From positions 1 through 32,324 of the forward strand of contig JANNAT010000088.1 of NCBI GenBank assembly GCA_031384605.1: 32,324 nucleotides of DNA. The letters are read 5' to 3'. Source of the DNA: JANNAT01 sp031384605 (GTDB taxonomy: Bacteria > Pseudomonadota > Alphaproteobacteria > Rhodobacterales > Rhodobacteraceae). Both the position numbers and the translations under genes were made by a program. This document shows, piece after piece, positions 24,953 through 32,324 of the stretch (its first letter is position 1; the number at the start of each line of letters is the position of its first letter). A model generated the notes under the pieces. That model ran no database searches. It worked only from the letters and a program-made list of their open reading frames with translations, and was not told the origin of the DNA.

Positions 24953-25488
24953 GTCTCCATACACTCCTTCAGCCGGGCCAGACTGCGGCGCAGCCAGGTG
25001 CGCATGGTGTTCAGGGGCACATTGTGCCGCGCGGCCAGATCAATATAGGACAGGCCGGTCAGGTAAGCCCCGCGCAGCGCTTCGGCACGGTCGGGTTCCA
25101 GCGTGGCAAAACAATCGTTGATGCGCCGCGCCTCGCCTTGCGCAATCAGCCGGGTTTCGGCACGCGGCGTGGTATCGGCCACCGCCGCCATCGCGTCTTC
25201 GTCATCAACCGTATCATGGCGCGCGCGCAGCCGGTCAATCGCCAGATTGCGCGCCATGGCGATCAGCCATGTCATGCCACGGCCCTTTTCCGCGTCAAAA
25301 CGGTTGGCGCGCAGCCATACTCTGGTGAAAACTTCTTGCAACGCATCCTCCGCCTCAGCCCTGTTACCAAGGATACGCAGCAGAACGCCCATAAGTTTCG
25401 CCGAGGCCGCAGTATAAATCGTTCTGAACGCTGCACGATCTTGTGCGGCGATCTTGATCAACAGGGGGGCTATGGGATCATCGGTCAT
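24949..25488 (-). CDS. ECF RNA polymerase sigma factor (SigK-like)
   Basis: This 179-residue group 4 sigma factor has region 2 (about 20-90; EAEDALQEVFTRVWLRANRF, GRGMTWLIAMARNLAIDRLR) and region 4 (about 120-175; LRGAYLTGLSYIDLAARHNV, then LNTMRTWLRRSLARLK). Pairing with an RskA-type anti-sigma factor and a FAS1 gene places it nearest to the SigK/ECF19-like group; the subgroup is inferred from context. ATG 25488 is chosen over an in-frame TTG at 25497. No Shine-Dalgarno sequence is visible before it and a promoter-like pair lies immediately upstream, so the mRNA may be leaderless. It begins 33 bases after the stop of the RACo gene. Confidence 0.92.
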   Translation of the reverse strand: MTDDPIAPLLIKIAAQDRAAFRTIYTAASAKLMGVLLRILGNRAEAEDALQEVFTRVWLRANRFDAEKGRGMTWLIAMARNLAIDRLRARHDTVDDEDAMAAVADTTPRAETRLIAQGEARRINDCFATLEPDRAEALRGAYLTGLSYIDLAARHNVPLNTMRTWLRRSLARLKECMET

Positions 25489-25495
25489 TTGGGCC

Positions 25496-25525
25496 AAGAT
25501 AATCGCGCGGCAACGCCGGGGTCAA
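25496..25525 (-). promoter_or_regulatory. Possible promoter giving a leaderless sigma-factor mRNA
   Basis: Minus strand: TTGACC (25525-25520), an 18-base spacer and TATCTT (25501-25496). Transcription would start about at the A of ATG 25488. The -35 box overlaps the RACo stop codon. The box scores are moderate, so this is a candidate only. Confidence 0.3.
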
Positions 25526-27561
25526 CCCCGCCGCCGCCCGCGCCCGCCGTCGCCCCCCGCGCGTGCCATGTTAAAGCTGACATCGGGCAGGGTGACGATT
25601 TTCGACAGTTCGGGGAAGGTATCCACTGCATTGGGAATCGCCGAGGCATTGACGAAATGTTCCTGAAAGCGCGGCTCGATGGCGGTTTCCACCTTGTGGA
25701 TCTGATGCACCATCGCCTCGATGGTATCGCGCGACGCCACATTGCACAGCGCAATCCGCGCGCCGGTGCCCGCCGCATTGCCCGCCGAGACGACCTTTGA
25801 CAGCAGAACATCCGGGATCATCCCCAGCACCATCGCGTGCTTTGGGCTGATATGCGCCCCGAACGCGCCTGCAAGGGTGACGCGGTCAACGGTTTCAACG
25901 CCCATTTCATCCATCAACAGTTTGGCCCCCGCATAAAGCGCTGCCTTGGCCAGTTGGATGGCGCGGATATCGCCTTGGGTGACCATAATGCGCGGGCCGC
26001 CATCCGCGGTGCCATCGTGCAGCACATAGGAATGGGTGCGCCCCTCGGGCACACAGCGCGGCGTGCCGGTTTGATCGGGGCCACCGATCAGACCGCCGGG
26101 ATCGACCAACCCGGCCATGCGCATTTCAGCCACGGCTTCGATAATGCCAGACCCGCAAATGCCGGTGATGCCGGATACGGCGGTGGCTGTGTCAAAGCCA
26201 TCTTCCGTTGACCACAGATCAGAGCCGATCACCTTGAACCGGGGCTCTTTGGTAAGGGCGTCAATTTCCACCCGTTCAATTGCCCCGGGGGCGGCGCGTT
26301 GGCCCGAAGATATCTGCGCGCCTTCAAACGCGGGGCCGGTGGGGGAGGAACAAGCCAGCACGCGGGTTTCATTGCCGAGCAGAATCTCGGCGTTGGTGCC
26401 AACATCAACGATCAGCACCATGTCTTTGGATTTATTGGGTTCTTCTGACAGGGCAACAGCCGCGCAATCCGCGCCGACATGGCCTGCGATGCAAGGCAGG
26501 ATATAAACGCGGGCGGATCGGTTCAGGTTGGTCAAATCCAACTCGCGCGCATCCAGCGACAGGCTGTCGGACGTGGCCAGCGCGAACGGTGCCTGGCCCA
26601 ATTCGACCGGATCAATGCCCAACAGCAAATGGTGCATCACCGGGTTGCAGACGAACACCACTTCGTAAATCGCGGTTGGGTCAATTTTGGCCTCGGTCGC
26701 GATTTCCGCCGCCAAGGCATTAATCGCGTCGCGCACCGCGCGGGTCATTTCCACATCGCCGCCGGGGTTCATCATGGCATAGCTGACCCGGCTCATCAAA
26801 TCTTCGCCGAATCGGATTTGCGGGTTCATCAGGCCGGATGAGGCCAGCACCGCGCCATCGCGCAGATCGCACAGGTGGGCGGCGATGGTGGTGGAGCCGA
26901 GATCAATCGCCAGACCGTAAATGCCGCCTTCATGGAAGCCGGGAAAAATATCAACAATCCGGTGGCTTAGGTCATGGTTGCCACGGTTCAGAACGACGGT
27001 AACCTTCCACGCCCCCTTGCGCAGGGCGGGTTGCAGGCGGCGCATCAGGCCCAGATCGGCCTGCACATTGTCGATCTGCCATTGATCCTGCAACGCCCGC
27101 GCAAGGCGTTCAAAGTCGCCTGTCGGTTCGTGCATGTCAGGCTCATCTACCTCGACGTAAAGCGCGCGGGTGGCGGGATCCATCACAATGTCACGCTGTG
27201 CCGCGGATTTGCGGATCACCTGTTTGTGCACCTGAGATTCGGGCGGCACGTCGATCACCACATCGCCCATCACGCAGGCCTGACAGCCCAGTCGGCGGCC
27301 TTCGGTTAACCCCCGGATGGATTTATACCGCGCCTCAACCGAATTCCATTCGGTCAGCGCATCGGCTTCAACCGTCACGCCATGTTTGGAAAATTCGCCG
27401 TATCCCGGCGTGATCTGACATTTCGAACAAATCCCGCGCCCGCCGCAAACGCTGTCAAGATCCACCCCCAACTGGCGCGCCGCCGTTAGCACCGGTGTGC
27501 CATGCGCAAAGCGCCCGCGTTTGCCCGAAGGGGTAAAGATCACCAATGAGTCGTCGGTCAT
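25522..27561 (-). CDS. RACo-type corrinoid-protein reactivator (ferredoxin + ASKHA domains)
   Basis: The 679-residue protein combines an N-terminal [2Fe-2S] ferredoxin domain (C39, C45 and C48 in SVCGGRGICSKCQI, then C93/C96 in LGCQACV) with a long C-terminal ASKHA ATPase-like region (about 210-640; IYGLAIDLGSTTIAAHLCDL, VLIVDVGTNAEILLGNE, GICGSGIIEAVAEM, VTLAGAFGAHISPKHA). Such proteins (RamA/RACo, DUF4445) use ATP to reduce inactive Co(II) corrinoid proteins back to Co(I). They serve corrinoid methyltransferases, including MttB-family systems. Here no corrinoid protein or methyltransferase is adjacent; the only MttB-like gene is about 18 kb away. The C-terminus is a Gly/Arg-rich tail (GGDGGRGRRRG). 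AAGAGG precedes ATG 27561. Confidence 0.88.
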   Translation of the reverse strand: MTDDSLVIFTPSGKRGRFAHGTPVLTAARQLGVDLDSVCGGRGICSKCQITPGYGEFSKHGVTVEADALTEWNSVEARYKSIRGLTEGRRLGCQACVMGDVVIDVPPESQVHKQVIRKSAAQRDIVMDPATRALYVEVDEPDMHEPTGDFERLARALQDQWQIDNVQADLGLMRRLQPALRKGAWKVTVVLNRGNHDLSHRIVDIFPGFHEGGIYGLAIDLGSTTIAAHLCDLRDGAVLASSGLMNPQIRFGEDLMSRVSYAMMNPGGDVEMTRAVRDAINALAAEIATEAKIDPTAIYEVVFVCNPVMHHLLLGIDPVELGQAPFALATSDSLSLDARELDLTNLNRSARVYILPCIAGHVGADCAAVALSEEPNKSKDMVLIVDVGTNAEILLGNETRVLACSSPTGPAFEGAQISSGQRAAPGAIERVEIDALTKEPRFKVIGSDLWSTEDGFDTATAVSGITGICGSGIIEAVAEMRMAGLVDPGGLIGGPDQTGTPRCVPEGRTHSYVLHDGTADGGPRIMVTQGDIRAIQLAKAALYAGAKLLMDEMGVETVDRVTLAGAFGAHISPKHAMVLGMIPDVLLSKVVSAGNAAGTGARIALCNVASRDTIEAMVHQIHKVETAIEPRFQEHFVNASAIPNAVDTFPELSKIVTLPDVSFNMARAGGDGGRGRRRG

Positions 27562-27656
27562 GTCGGCCTCTTGTCGATGTTAATGCAACATAAGATGCGT
27601 CTGCGCCAAAGCCATGCCCAGTTGCGGCATATCGCTGTTGCTCTGCGCCGTTTTGG

Positions 27657-28736
27657 CTATTCGGTTTTGAACTGTTTGGCCAGTTTCAAACCTTGGCCCT
27701 GATAATTTGACGCAATCCCCGCGCCATACAATGTCTCTGGGCGCGCGGCCATCCGTTCGTAAACCAGCCGCCCGACGATCTGCCCGTGTTCCAACACAAA
27801 CGGGGCCTCGTGACAGCGCACTTCCAACACGCCGCGACTGCCGGAACCGCCCGCCGCCGCGTGGCCGAAACCGGGGTCGAAAAACCCTGCATAATGCACG
27901 CGAAATTCACCGACCATCGCTAGAAACGGCGCCATTTCGGCGGCATAATCGGGGGGGATCGTCACGGCCTCGCGGCTGACAAGAATATAGAAGGCACCGG
28001 GATCAAGGATGATCCGGCCATCGCGGCTGTGGATTTCCTCCCAAAATTCCTGTGCCGGATAATGCGCGATACGGTCCAGATCAATCACCCCAGTATGCGG
28101 TTTGGCGCGGTATCCCACCAGATCGCTACTGGCGGGTTGCAGATCGACCGAAAAGCCAAGACCTTCGGAAATCACCGCCGTCCCCGATACGAGCGGATCA
28201 ACCGCGTGCAGCGCCACCAATTCGGGATCTGTCAACACCGATTGCCCGGCGCGAAAGCGGATTTGGTTCAACCGCTGACCCGCCCGCACCAGCACCGAAA
28301 AACTTTTCGGGCAAACCTCGGCGTATAACGGCCCGTGATACCCTTCGGGGATACGGTCAAATTCGGTGCCGCCGTCAACAATGGTGCGGGTCAACAGATC
28401 AAGCCGCCCGGTGGAACTTTTGGCATTGGCTACTGCCGTGATGCCGGGGGGCAGGGCCAGGCTTTCCATCAGCGGAATAAGATAAACGCAGCCCTTTTCC
28501 AGCACCGCGCCAGTGGTCAAATCCATCCGGTGCATTTCGAATTCGGCAATGCGATCAAGCACTTTGCGCCCTTGGCCGATCAGAAACGATGCGCGCACCC
28601 GGTAGGCCACCGATCCCAAGCGCAGATCAAGGCTGGCGGGTTGGATTTGCGCATCTGTCACCGCAGGGATGGCTAAAATCGCCCCATCCGCAATCATCTG
28701 GCGCAGGGCTTGGGCGGGAAGAACACCGGACTGCAT
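27657..28736 (-). CDS. dcd: 2'-deoxycytidine 5'-triphosphate deaminase, two-domain form
   Basis: The enzyme deaminates dCTP to dUTP, a source of dUMP for thymidylate synthesis. At 359 residues it is about twice the length of E. coli Dcd (193). It carries two related halves: QPASLDLRLGSVAYRV (33-48) in the first and QPASSDLVGYRAKP (about 200-213) in the second. The first half keeps the active-site Ser-Ser-x-x-Arg motif (KSSTGRLDL; S107, S108, R111) and the catalytic Glu140 in LYAEV. The second half has the trimer-fold segment HYAGFFDPGFG and GVLEVR but lacks the SSxxR motif. This double form is known in alphaproteobacteria. AGGGGG lies before the ATG. Confidence 0.9.
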   Translation of the reverse strand: MQSGVLPAQALRQMIADGAILAIPAVTDAQIQPASLDLRLGSVAYRVRASFLIGQGRKVLDRIAEFEMHRMDLTTGAVLEKGCVYLIPLMESLALPPGITAVANAKSSTGRLDLLTRTIVDGGTEFDRIPEGYHGPLYAEVCPKSFSVLVRAGQRLNQIRFRAGQSVLTDPELVALHAVDPLVSGTAVISEGLGFSVDLQPASSDLVGYRAKPHTGVIDLDRIAHYPAQEFWEEIHSRDGRIILDPGAFYILVSREAVTIPPDYAAEMAPFLAMVGEFRVHYAGFFDPGFGHAAAGGSGSRGVLEVRCHEAPFVLEHGQIVGRLVYERMAARPETLYGAGIASNYQGQGLKLAKQFKTE

Positions 28737-28759
28737 TATCTATACCCCCTGAAACGAAA

Positions 28760-28790
28760 CCGCCCGCAGCGCCGGTTGGCACGCGGGCGG
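28760..28790 (-). terminator. Terminator of tRNA-Pro
   Basis: An 8-bp stem CCGCCCGC (28760-28767)/GCGGGCGG (28783-28790) lies just 3' of the tRNA on the minus strand and is followed by TTTCGTTTC. Confidence 0.75.
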
Positions 28791-28799
28791 TATCGTGAA

Positions 28800-28877
28800 T
28801 GGTCGGGCCGGAGAGATTCGAACTCTCGACCTTCCGCCCCCCAGACGGACGCGCTAACCAGGCTGCGCCACGGCCCG
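28800..28877 (-). tRNA. tRNA-Pro (anticodon GGG)
   Basis: A complete minus-strand cloverleaf: acceptor CGGGCCG/CGGCCCG (7 bp), D arm GCGC...GCGC, anticodon stem TCCGT/GCGGA with loop CTGGGGG (anticodon GGG), T arm GAGAG-TTCGAAT-CTCTC, discriminator A and an encoded CCA. It reads CCC and CCU codons. Confidence 0.95.
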
Positions 28878-28939
28878 ACACATGCGCTGTCATACTGATA
28901 TTTCCCGCCGGGGCAAGCCTCAAAGCGCATGCGATGATG

Positions 28940-29650
28940 TCAGTGGCGGGCGAAAGAGGGCGGTGCCTGAAGGCGGGCAAGCAATGCCAGAAGGCGATCG
29001 TGCACAGCAGTGGCCACTGCGTGGTTCGTGTCAAACGCACCCGCAGGCAAGTCCCGCAATGCCGCTGCAAGATCGGGCTTGGCAATCCATTCGTGGTGAA
29101 TTGGGGCGGGGGCCGTGGCGTCTGCGTTGTCTGCCGGTTGCGGGGCCGGGTCCAAGTCGGCAAAAAGATCGCCAAATATTGAGTCTTCGACTGCCTGTGC
29201 GGAAACCGGGTCTGTCACCGCTGCAGGTTCAGACCGGCGCAAAGCGGTTTCCAACGCCACAACTGTGGCAGATTCGGCCCGCTCTGGTGCAACCGGTTCT
29301 TCGTTGATACCACCAAAATTTGCAGCCATCGCCGCTTCTAGGGCGGCTTCGGCGTCGCGGTCCAGATCATCGGGCAACACGTCGCCAGAAAGGCCTGCCA
29401 CATGGCGAACCCCTTGTTCGCGCAATATCTTTTGAACGCCGCGAATGGTTAGCCCTTCGTCATGCAACAACCGCTTGATGCCGGTTAACAAGGCCACATC
29501 AGCGGGGCGGTAATACCGCCTGCCACCCGCGCGCTTCACCGGGCGGATTTGTGGAAAACGGCTTTCCCAAAACCGCAGCACATGCGCCGGGGTTTCCAGA
29601 TGGTCGGCCACTTCGCTGATCGTGCGGAAAGCGTCGGGTGCCTTATCCAT
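28940..29650 (-). CDS. MerR-family transcriptional regulator
   Basis: The 236-residue protein has an N-terminal MerR winged-helix domain (about residues 8-80): FRTISEVADHLETPAHVLRF, WESRFPQIRPVKRAGGRRYY, ALLTGIKRLLHDEGLTIRGV. A long low-complexity acidic/Ala-rich middle (about 90-200) and a short C-terminal helix follow. No metal-binding cysteines or known effector domain is visible. A MerR gene directly after ihfA is a conserved alphaproteobacterial arrangement, so it is probably a core-genome regulator rather than a resistance regulator. It starts 15 bases after the ihfA stop and has only a weak ribosome-binding site. Its targets are unknown. Confidence 0.88.
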   Translation of the reverse strand: MDKAPDAFRTISEVADHLETPAHVLRFWESRFPQIRPVKRAGGRRYYRPADVALLTGIKRLLHDEGLTIRGVQKILREQGVRHVAGLSGDVLPDDLDRDAEAALEAAMAANFGGINEEPVAPERAESATVVALETALRRSEPAAVTDPVSAQAVEDSIFGDLFADLDPAPQPADNADATAPAPIHHEWIAKPDLAAALRDLPAGAFDTNHAVATAVHDRLLALLARLQAPPSFARH

Positions 29651-29665
29651 CCGAAGCAGCGCCGT

Positions 29666-29968
29666 TTATCGCTTTTTTCCGGCAGCCACGCGGTCTTTCA
29701 TCAAATGCGAGGGCCGGAACGTCAGAACGCGGCGCGGGCTGATCGGCACCTCGTCGCCGGTCTTTGGATTGCGACCCACGCGCGCGGTTTTATCGCGCAC
29801 CGAAAACGTGCCGAAGGACGAGATTTTAACGGTGTCACCGCCCGCCAGTTCGTCGGACATGTGTTGCAGAACCGCCTCGACCAATGAGGCCGATTCGTTG
29901 CGGCTTAGGCCGACTTCGCGGAACACCGCTTCGCTAAGGTCCATCCGCGTCAGAGTCTTTTCACTCAT
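29666..29968 (-). CDS. ihfA: Integration host factor subunit alpha
   Basis: The 100-residue DNA-bending protein is of the HU/IHF family and pairs with IhfB to bend DNA sharply at promoters and recombination sites. MSEKTLTRMDLSEAVFREVG is typical of IhfA, as are VKISSFGTFSVRDK and the beta-arm GRNPKTGDEVPISPRRVLTF, which contains the intercalating Pro and DNA-contacting Arg residues. GGGGGGAC precedes the ATG. The upstream 118-base gap to fabH holds candidate -35 boxes (TTGACA at 30053-30048 and TTGACT at 30020-30015, minus strand) but no convincing -10, so ihfA may have its own promoter as well as read-through from fabH. Confidence 0.95.
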   Translation of the reverse strand: MSEKTLTRMDLSEAVFREVGLSRNESASLVEAVLQHMSDELAGGDTVKISSFGTFSVRDKTARVGRNPKTGDEVPISPRRVLTFRPSHLMKDRVAAGKKR

Positions 29969-30086
29969 CTTGTCCCCCCAAGGTTTTACCCAAGATGGTC
30001 CAGATAAAATTGCGAGTCAATAACAGGGGCTTGCGGGACGTAGTTTATGTCAAAGTTCAGCTGATTTCAGGTGGGATCAGCCTGAT

Positions 30087-31058
30087 TTACCAGCGCAAAA
30101 CCACAGATCCCCAAGCCAGACCGCCGCCAATGGCTTCGGTCACGATCAGATCGCCTTGTTTGATCTGGCCGCGCGCGCGGCCAACCGACAGGGCCAACGG
30201 AATCGAGGCCGCCGATGTATTGCCGTGATCCTGCACGGTGACAACGACGCGGTCCATTGACACACCCATCTTGCGCGCAGTGCCTTCGATGATGCGGATA
30301 TTGGCCTGATGTGGCACGATCCAGTCGACATCATCGGCCGTCAAACCCGCTTTGTCCAAGGCCGTGTGCGCAGTTTGTGCCAGTTTTTCAATGGCATGGC
30401 GGAAAATCTCTTTTCCTTCCATCCGCAAATAACCCGTGGTGCCCGTTGACACGCCGCCATCGACATACAAAAGTTTTTGGTGCCGCCCGTCGCTGTTCAG
30501 GTCTGTCGAAAGGATGCCCCGATCGGCGGTTGTGCCGTCGCCAATGGCGGCCTCCAGTATCAGCGCGCCCGCGCCATCGCCGAACAAAACGCACGTGCTG
30601 CGGTCTTTCCAATCCATAAGGCGCGAGAATGTTTCCGCCCCGATCACCAGAACACGCGTCGCCGATCCGGCAAGGATAAGCGCATTCGCCGTTGTCAGCG
30701 CATAGACGAATCCGGCGCAAACCGCCTGCACATCAAAGGCAAAGCCGCGACTCATACCTATTGATGCCTGAATCATCGTGGCTGCCGAAGGGAAGGTCAG
30801 ATCGGCAGTGGATGTCGCCACGATAATCGCGTCGATATCATTGGCCGTCAGCCCGGCATCGGCCAATGCGGCGAGGGCTGCGCGGGCACCAAGATCGGAT
30901 GTTGATTGCCCTTCGGCTGCAAAATGGCGCCGTTCAATGCCGGAACGCGATTTGATCCATTCGTCGGTGGTTTCAACCAAAGCCTCAAGTTCGGCATTGG
31001 GAACAATCCGGTCCGGCAGGTAATGCCCGACGCCTTTTACCACGGCACGTAATGTCAT
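30087..31058 (-). CDS. fabH: Beta-ketoacyl-ACP synthase III
   Basis: FabH condenses acetyl-CoA with malonyl-ACP to start type II fatty acid synthesis. The 323-residue protein shows the complete Cys-His-Asn catalytic triad: C114 in VQAVCAGFVYAL, H250 in DWIVPHQANIRI and N280 in VQDHGNTSAASIPLAL. The GGGLAWGSVVLRW C-terminus is also standard. Its ATG overlaps the plsX stop as ATGA, so the two are coupled. It is a core lipid-synthesis gene in its usual rpmF-plsX-fabH setting. Confidence 0.97.
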   Translation of the reverse strand: MTLRAVVKGVGHYLPDRIVPNAELEALVETTDEWIKSRSGIERRHFAAEGQSTSDLGARAALAALADAGLTANDIDAIIVATSTADLTFPSAATMIQASIGMSRGFAFDVQAVCAGFVYALTTANALILAGSATRVLVIGAETFSRLMDWKDRSTCVLFGDGAGALILEAAIGDGTTADRGILSTDLNSDGRHQKLLYVDGGVSTGTTGYLRMEGKEIFRHAIEKLAQTAHTALDKAGLTADDVDWIVPHQANIRIIEGTARKMGVSMDRVVVTVQDHGNTSAASIPLALSVGRARGQIKQGDLIVTEAIGGGLAWGSVVLRW

Positions 31059-32164
31059 TCCGTTGCCTTCGCCTCCGGCGTGGTTAGGGACACATCTTGC
31101 CCCGCGCGGCCCGCTGATGCAACCCGCGCGGCCATGCGTTCAAGGAACCCCTGACCAGACAATTGATAGGCCAACCCAATTGCAGCGGCGACCCCGGTTT
31201 CATCCGCCGATCCGTGCGACTTCACCACCGTGCCGTTCAGCCCCAGAAACACCCCGCCATTCACCCTCCGCGGATCAATGCGGCGTTGCAGACGTTTCAA
31301 TGAATTCATCGCCAGAAGGGCCGCGAATTTTGACATTAGCCCGGCACCAAACGCCTCACGCAAGAAATCCGCGATCAGCTTGGCGGTGCCCTCGCCGGTT
31401 TTCAGCGCGATATTGCCGGTGAAACCATCGGTCACGATCACATCGACCCTGTCAGACGGAATATCGCCGCCTTCGACAAAGCCTACGAAAACATAGCCGC
31501 CCACGTCGGCGGCGGCCTGCATGCGGTCATGCGCCTCTTTCAACTCGGCGCGGCCTTTGTGCTCTTCGGTGCCCACATTCAACAAGCCGACGCGGGGGCA
31601 GGGCAGGTTCAAACCGTTGCGGGCATAAGACGCGCCCATCGCCGCGTATTGCAACAAATCATCAGCCTCGGCCTTGATATCGGCGCCGACATCCAACATC
31701 AGATTAAAGCCGCCCGGATTGCGTGATGGCCACAGGCAGGCAATGGCGGGGCGATTGACGCCGGGCAATTTGCGTAACCGGATCATCGACACCGCCATCA
31801 AGGCACCGGTGTTGCCGCAAGACACTGCAACCGTCGCCTCACGCAGTTTCAGCGATTCGATGGTAGACCACATCGAGGTGCCATCGCCGTGGCGCATCAC
31901 CTGGCTGGGCTTATCGCTCATCGTCACCACACGCGGGGCGTGGCGCAAGGTTATGCGGGCCGCTAATTCAGGATGACGCGCAAGCAGGGGCGTCAGTTGC
32001 ACCTGATCGCCGTGCAAAATGAAATCGGCATCGGGCAAGTTGGCCGCAGAAAGCACAAGACCCGCAACAACCGTTGCAGGCCCGCGATCGCCGCCCATCG
32101 CGTCAACAGAAATAACGATGCGGGTTGCACCAGTGGAAGACGGAATTTGCGGTTCAGTCGTCAT
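31055..32164 (-). CDS. plsX: Phosphate acyltransferase PlsX
   Basis: PlsX converts acyl-ACP to acyl-phosphate, the acyl donor that PlsY uses for phospholipid synthesis. The 369-residue protein from ATG 32164 has the family opening ISVDAMGGDRGPATVVAG, then AVSCGNTGALMAVSMIRLRK, VLLD-like LMLDVGADIKAEADDLLQYA, VIVTDGFTGNIALKTGEGTA and NGTVVKSHGSADETGVAAAI. The frame stays open to 32257, but that extension runs across the rpmF coding region in another frame and is rejected. No clear Shine-Dalgarno sequence precedes ATG 32164; the gene starts 25 bases after the rpmF stop and is likely translated from the same message. Confidence 0.95.
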   Translation of the reverse strand: MTTEPQIPSSTGATRIVISVDAMGGDRGPATVVAGLVLSAANLPDADFILHGDQVQLTPLLARHPELAARITLRHAPRVVTMSDKPSQVMRHGDGTSMWSTIESLKLREATVAVSCGNTGALMAVSMIRLRKLPGVNRPAIACLWPSRNPGGFNLMLDVGADIKAEADDLLQYAAMGASYARNGLNLPCPRVGLLNVGTEEHKGRAELKEAHDRMQAAADVGGYVFVGFVEGGDIPSDRVDVIVTDGFTGNIALKTGEGTAKLIADFLREAFGAGLMSKFAALLAMNSLKRLQRRIDPRRVNGGVFLGLNGTVVKSHGSADETGVAAAIGLAYQLSGQGFLERMAARVASAGRAGQDVSLTTPEAKATE

Positions 32165-32189
32165 TGGGCCAAAGGGATCAAGAAGCGGC

Positions 32190-32324
32190 TTACGCCGCGT
32201 CCTCGTCCAGATCAACTTTCGCGGTCGCAACCACTTCGCGGGCATCGTAATGGCCACAAGACGGGCACACGTGATGCGGGCGCTTCAACTCGCCGCAGTT
32301 GGAACAATCTTGTGGGTTTCCTGC
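32190..32324 (-). CDS. rpmF: 50S ribosomal protein L32, C-terminal part
   Basis: The gene enters from the right edge of the window and ends at TAA 32190-32192. The 44 visible codons read GNPQDCSNCGELKRPHHVCP followed by SCGHYDAREV and an acidic end, DLDEDAA. The four-Cys zinc knuckle (CSNC...CPSC) is the L32 signature. The N-terminal basic part is outside the window. As in most bacteria it heads the plsX-fabH transcript. Confidence 0.95.
   Translation of the reverse strand, partial: AGNPQDCSNCGELKRPHHVCPSCGHYDAREVVATAKVDLDEDAA

Noticed and set aside
25486..25502. CATTTGGGCCAAGATAA as a fourth copy of the dispersed tail
   Set aside because: It matches only the core, has no adjacent G/C hairpin in the right position, and covers the sigma start codon. 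Short TTGGGCCAA matches also occur at 17161 and, as TTGGGCCAAA, near 32164, so chance is likely.
30060..30081. GCTGAT...ATCAGC hairpin between fabH and ihfA as a terminator
   Set aside because: Only 6 bp with a 10-base loop and no T tract on the minus strand, so it is too weak to call.
32165..32257. 31-codon N-terminal extension of PlsX
   Set aside because: It overlaps the rpmF 3' end in another frame and its sequence is not PlsX-like.

Overview
The window reads as chromosomal DNA of an alphaproteobacterium, most likely of the Rhodobacterales (Roseobacter/Rhodobacter-like). Evidence: moderately high GC, an rpmF-plsX-fabH-ihfA-merR block typical of that group, a two-domain dCTP deaminase, non-pyrrolysine MttB and RACo-type proteins, a form II CO-dehydrogenase-like operon, and an intergenic hairpin-plus-tail element of a kind I associate with Rhodobacteraceae. 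No phage, insertion sequence, CRISPR array or plasmid functions were seen.

Layout. 1-5415 (+): the 3' end of glgC, then glgA, glgX and pgm, a tightly overlapping glycogen synthesis/debranching operon feeding glucose-1-P into glucose-6-P. 5629-7161 (+): a trimethylamine methyltransferase (MttB) family protein, closed by a terminator; 7204-7674 (-): a small lipoprotein lytic transglycosylase. 7843-11956 (+): a three-gene signalling cassette made of a LuxR-type response regulator, a FIST-domain sensor (NosP-like) and a double-PAS hybrid histidine kinase. It runs without an obvious terminator into 12007-16291 (+), coxG-coxS-coxL-coxM, a form II (AYRGAGR) molybdenum hydroxylase operon closed by a strong terminator. 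16568-17152 (+): an HNH endonuclease. 17268-20998 (+): zwf-pgl-pgi, which moves hexose phosphate into 6-phosphogluconate (oxidative pentose phosphate/Entner-Doudoroff entry), with a LacI-type palindrome upstream.

From about 21000 every gene is on the minus strand: ridA, tRNA-Gly(CCC), a secreted von Willebrand A protein, a secreted fasciclin (FAS1) protein, an RskA-like anti-sigma factor, its ECF sigma factor, a RACo-type ferredoxin/ASKHA corrinoid reactivator, a two-domain dCTP deaminase, tRNA-Pro(GGG), and then (reading in from the right edge) rpmF-plsX-fabH-ihfA-merR.

The central-carbon genes form one theme: glycogen turnover to G1P, Pgm to G6P, and Pgi/Zwf/Pgl onward. The most interesting accessory parts are the FIST/kinase/regulator cassette joined to a form II CODH-like operon, the ECF sigma/anti-sigma/FAS1 neighbourhood that resembles the mycobacterial SigK-RskA-MPT70/83 arrangement, and three copies of a structured intergenic element with a conserved tail. 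All assignments come from reading the sequence; no database search was run.
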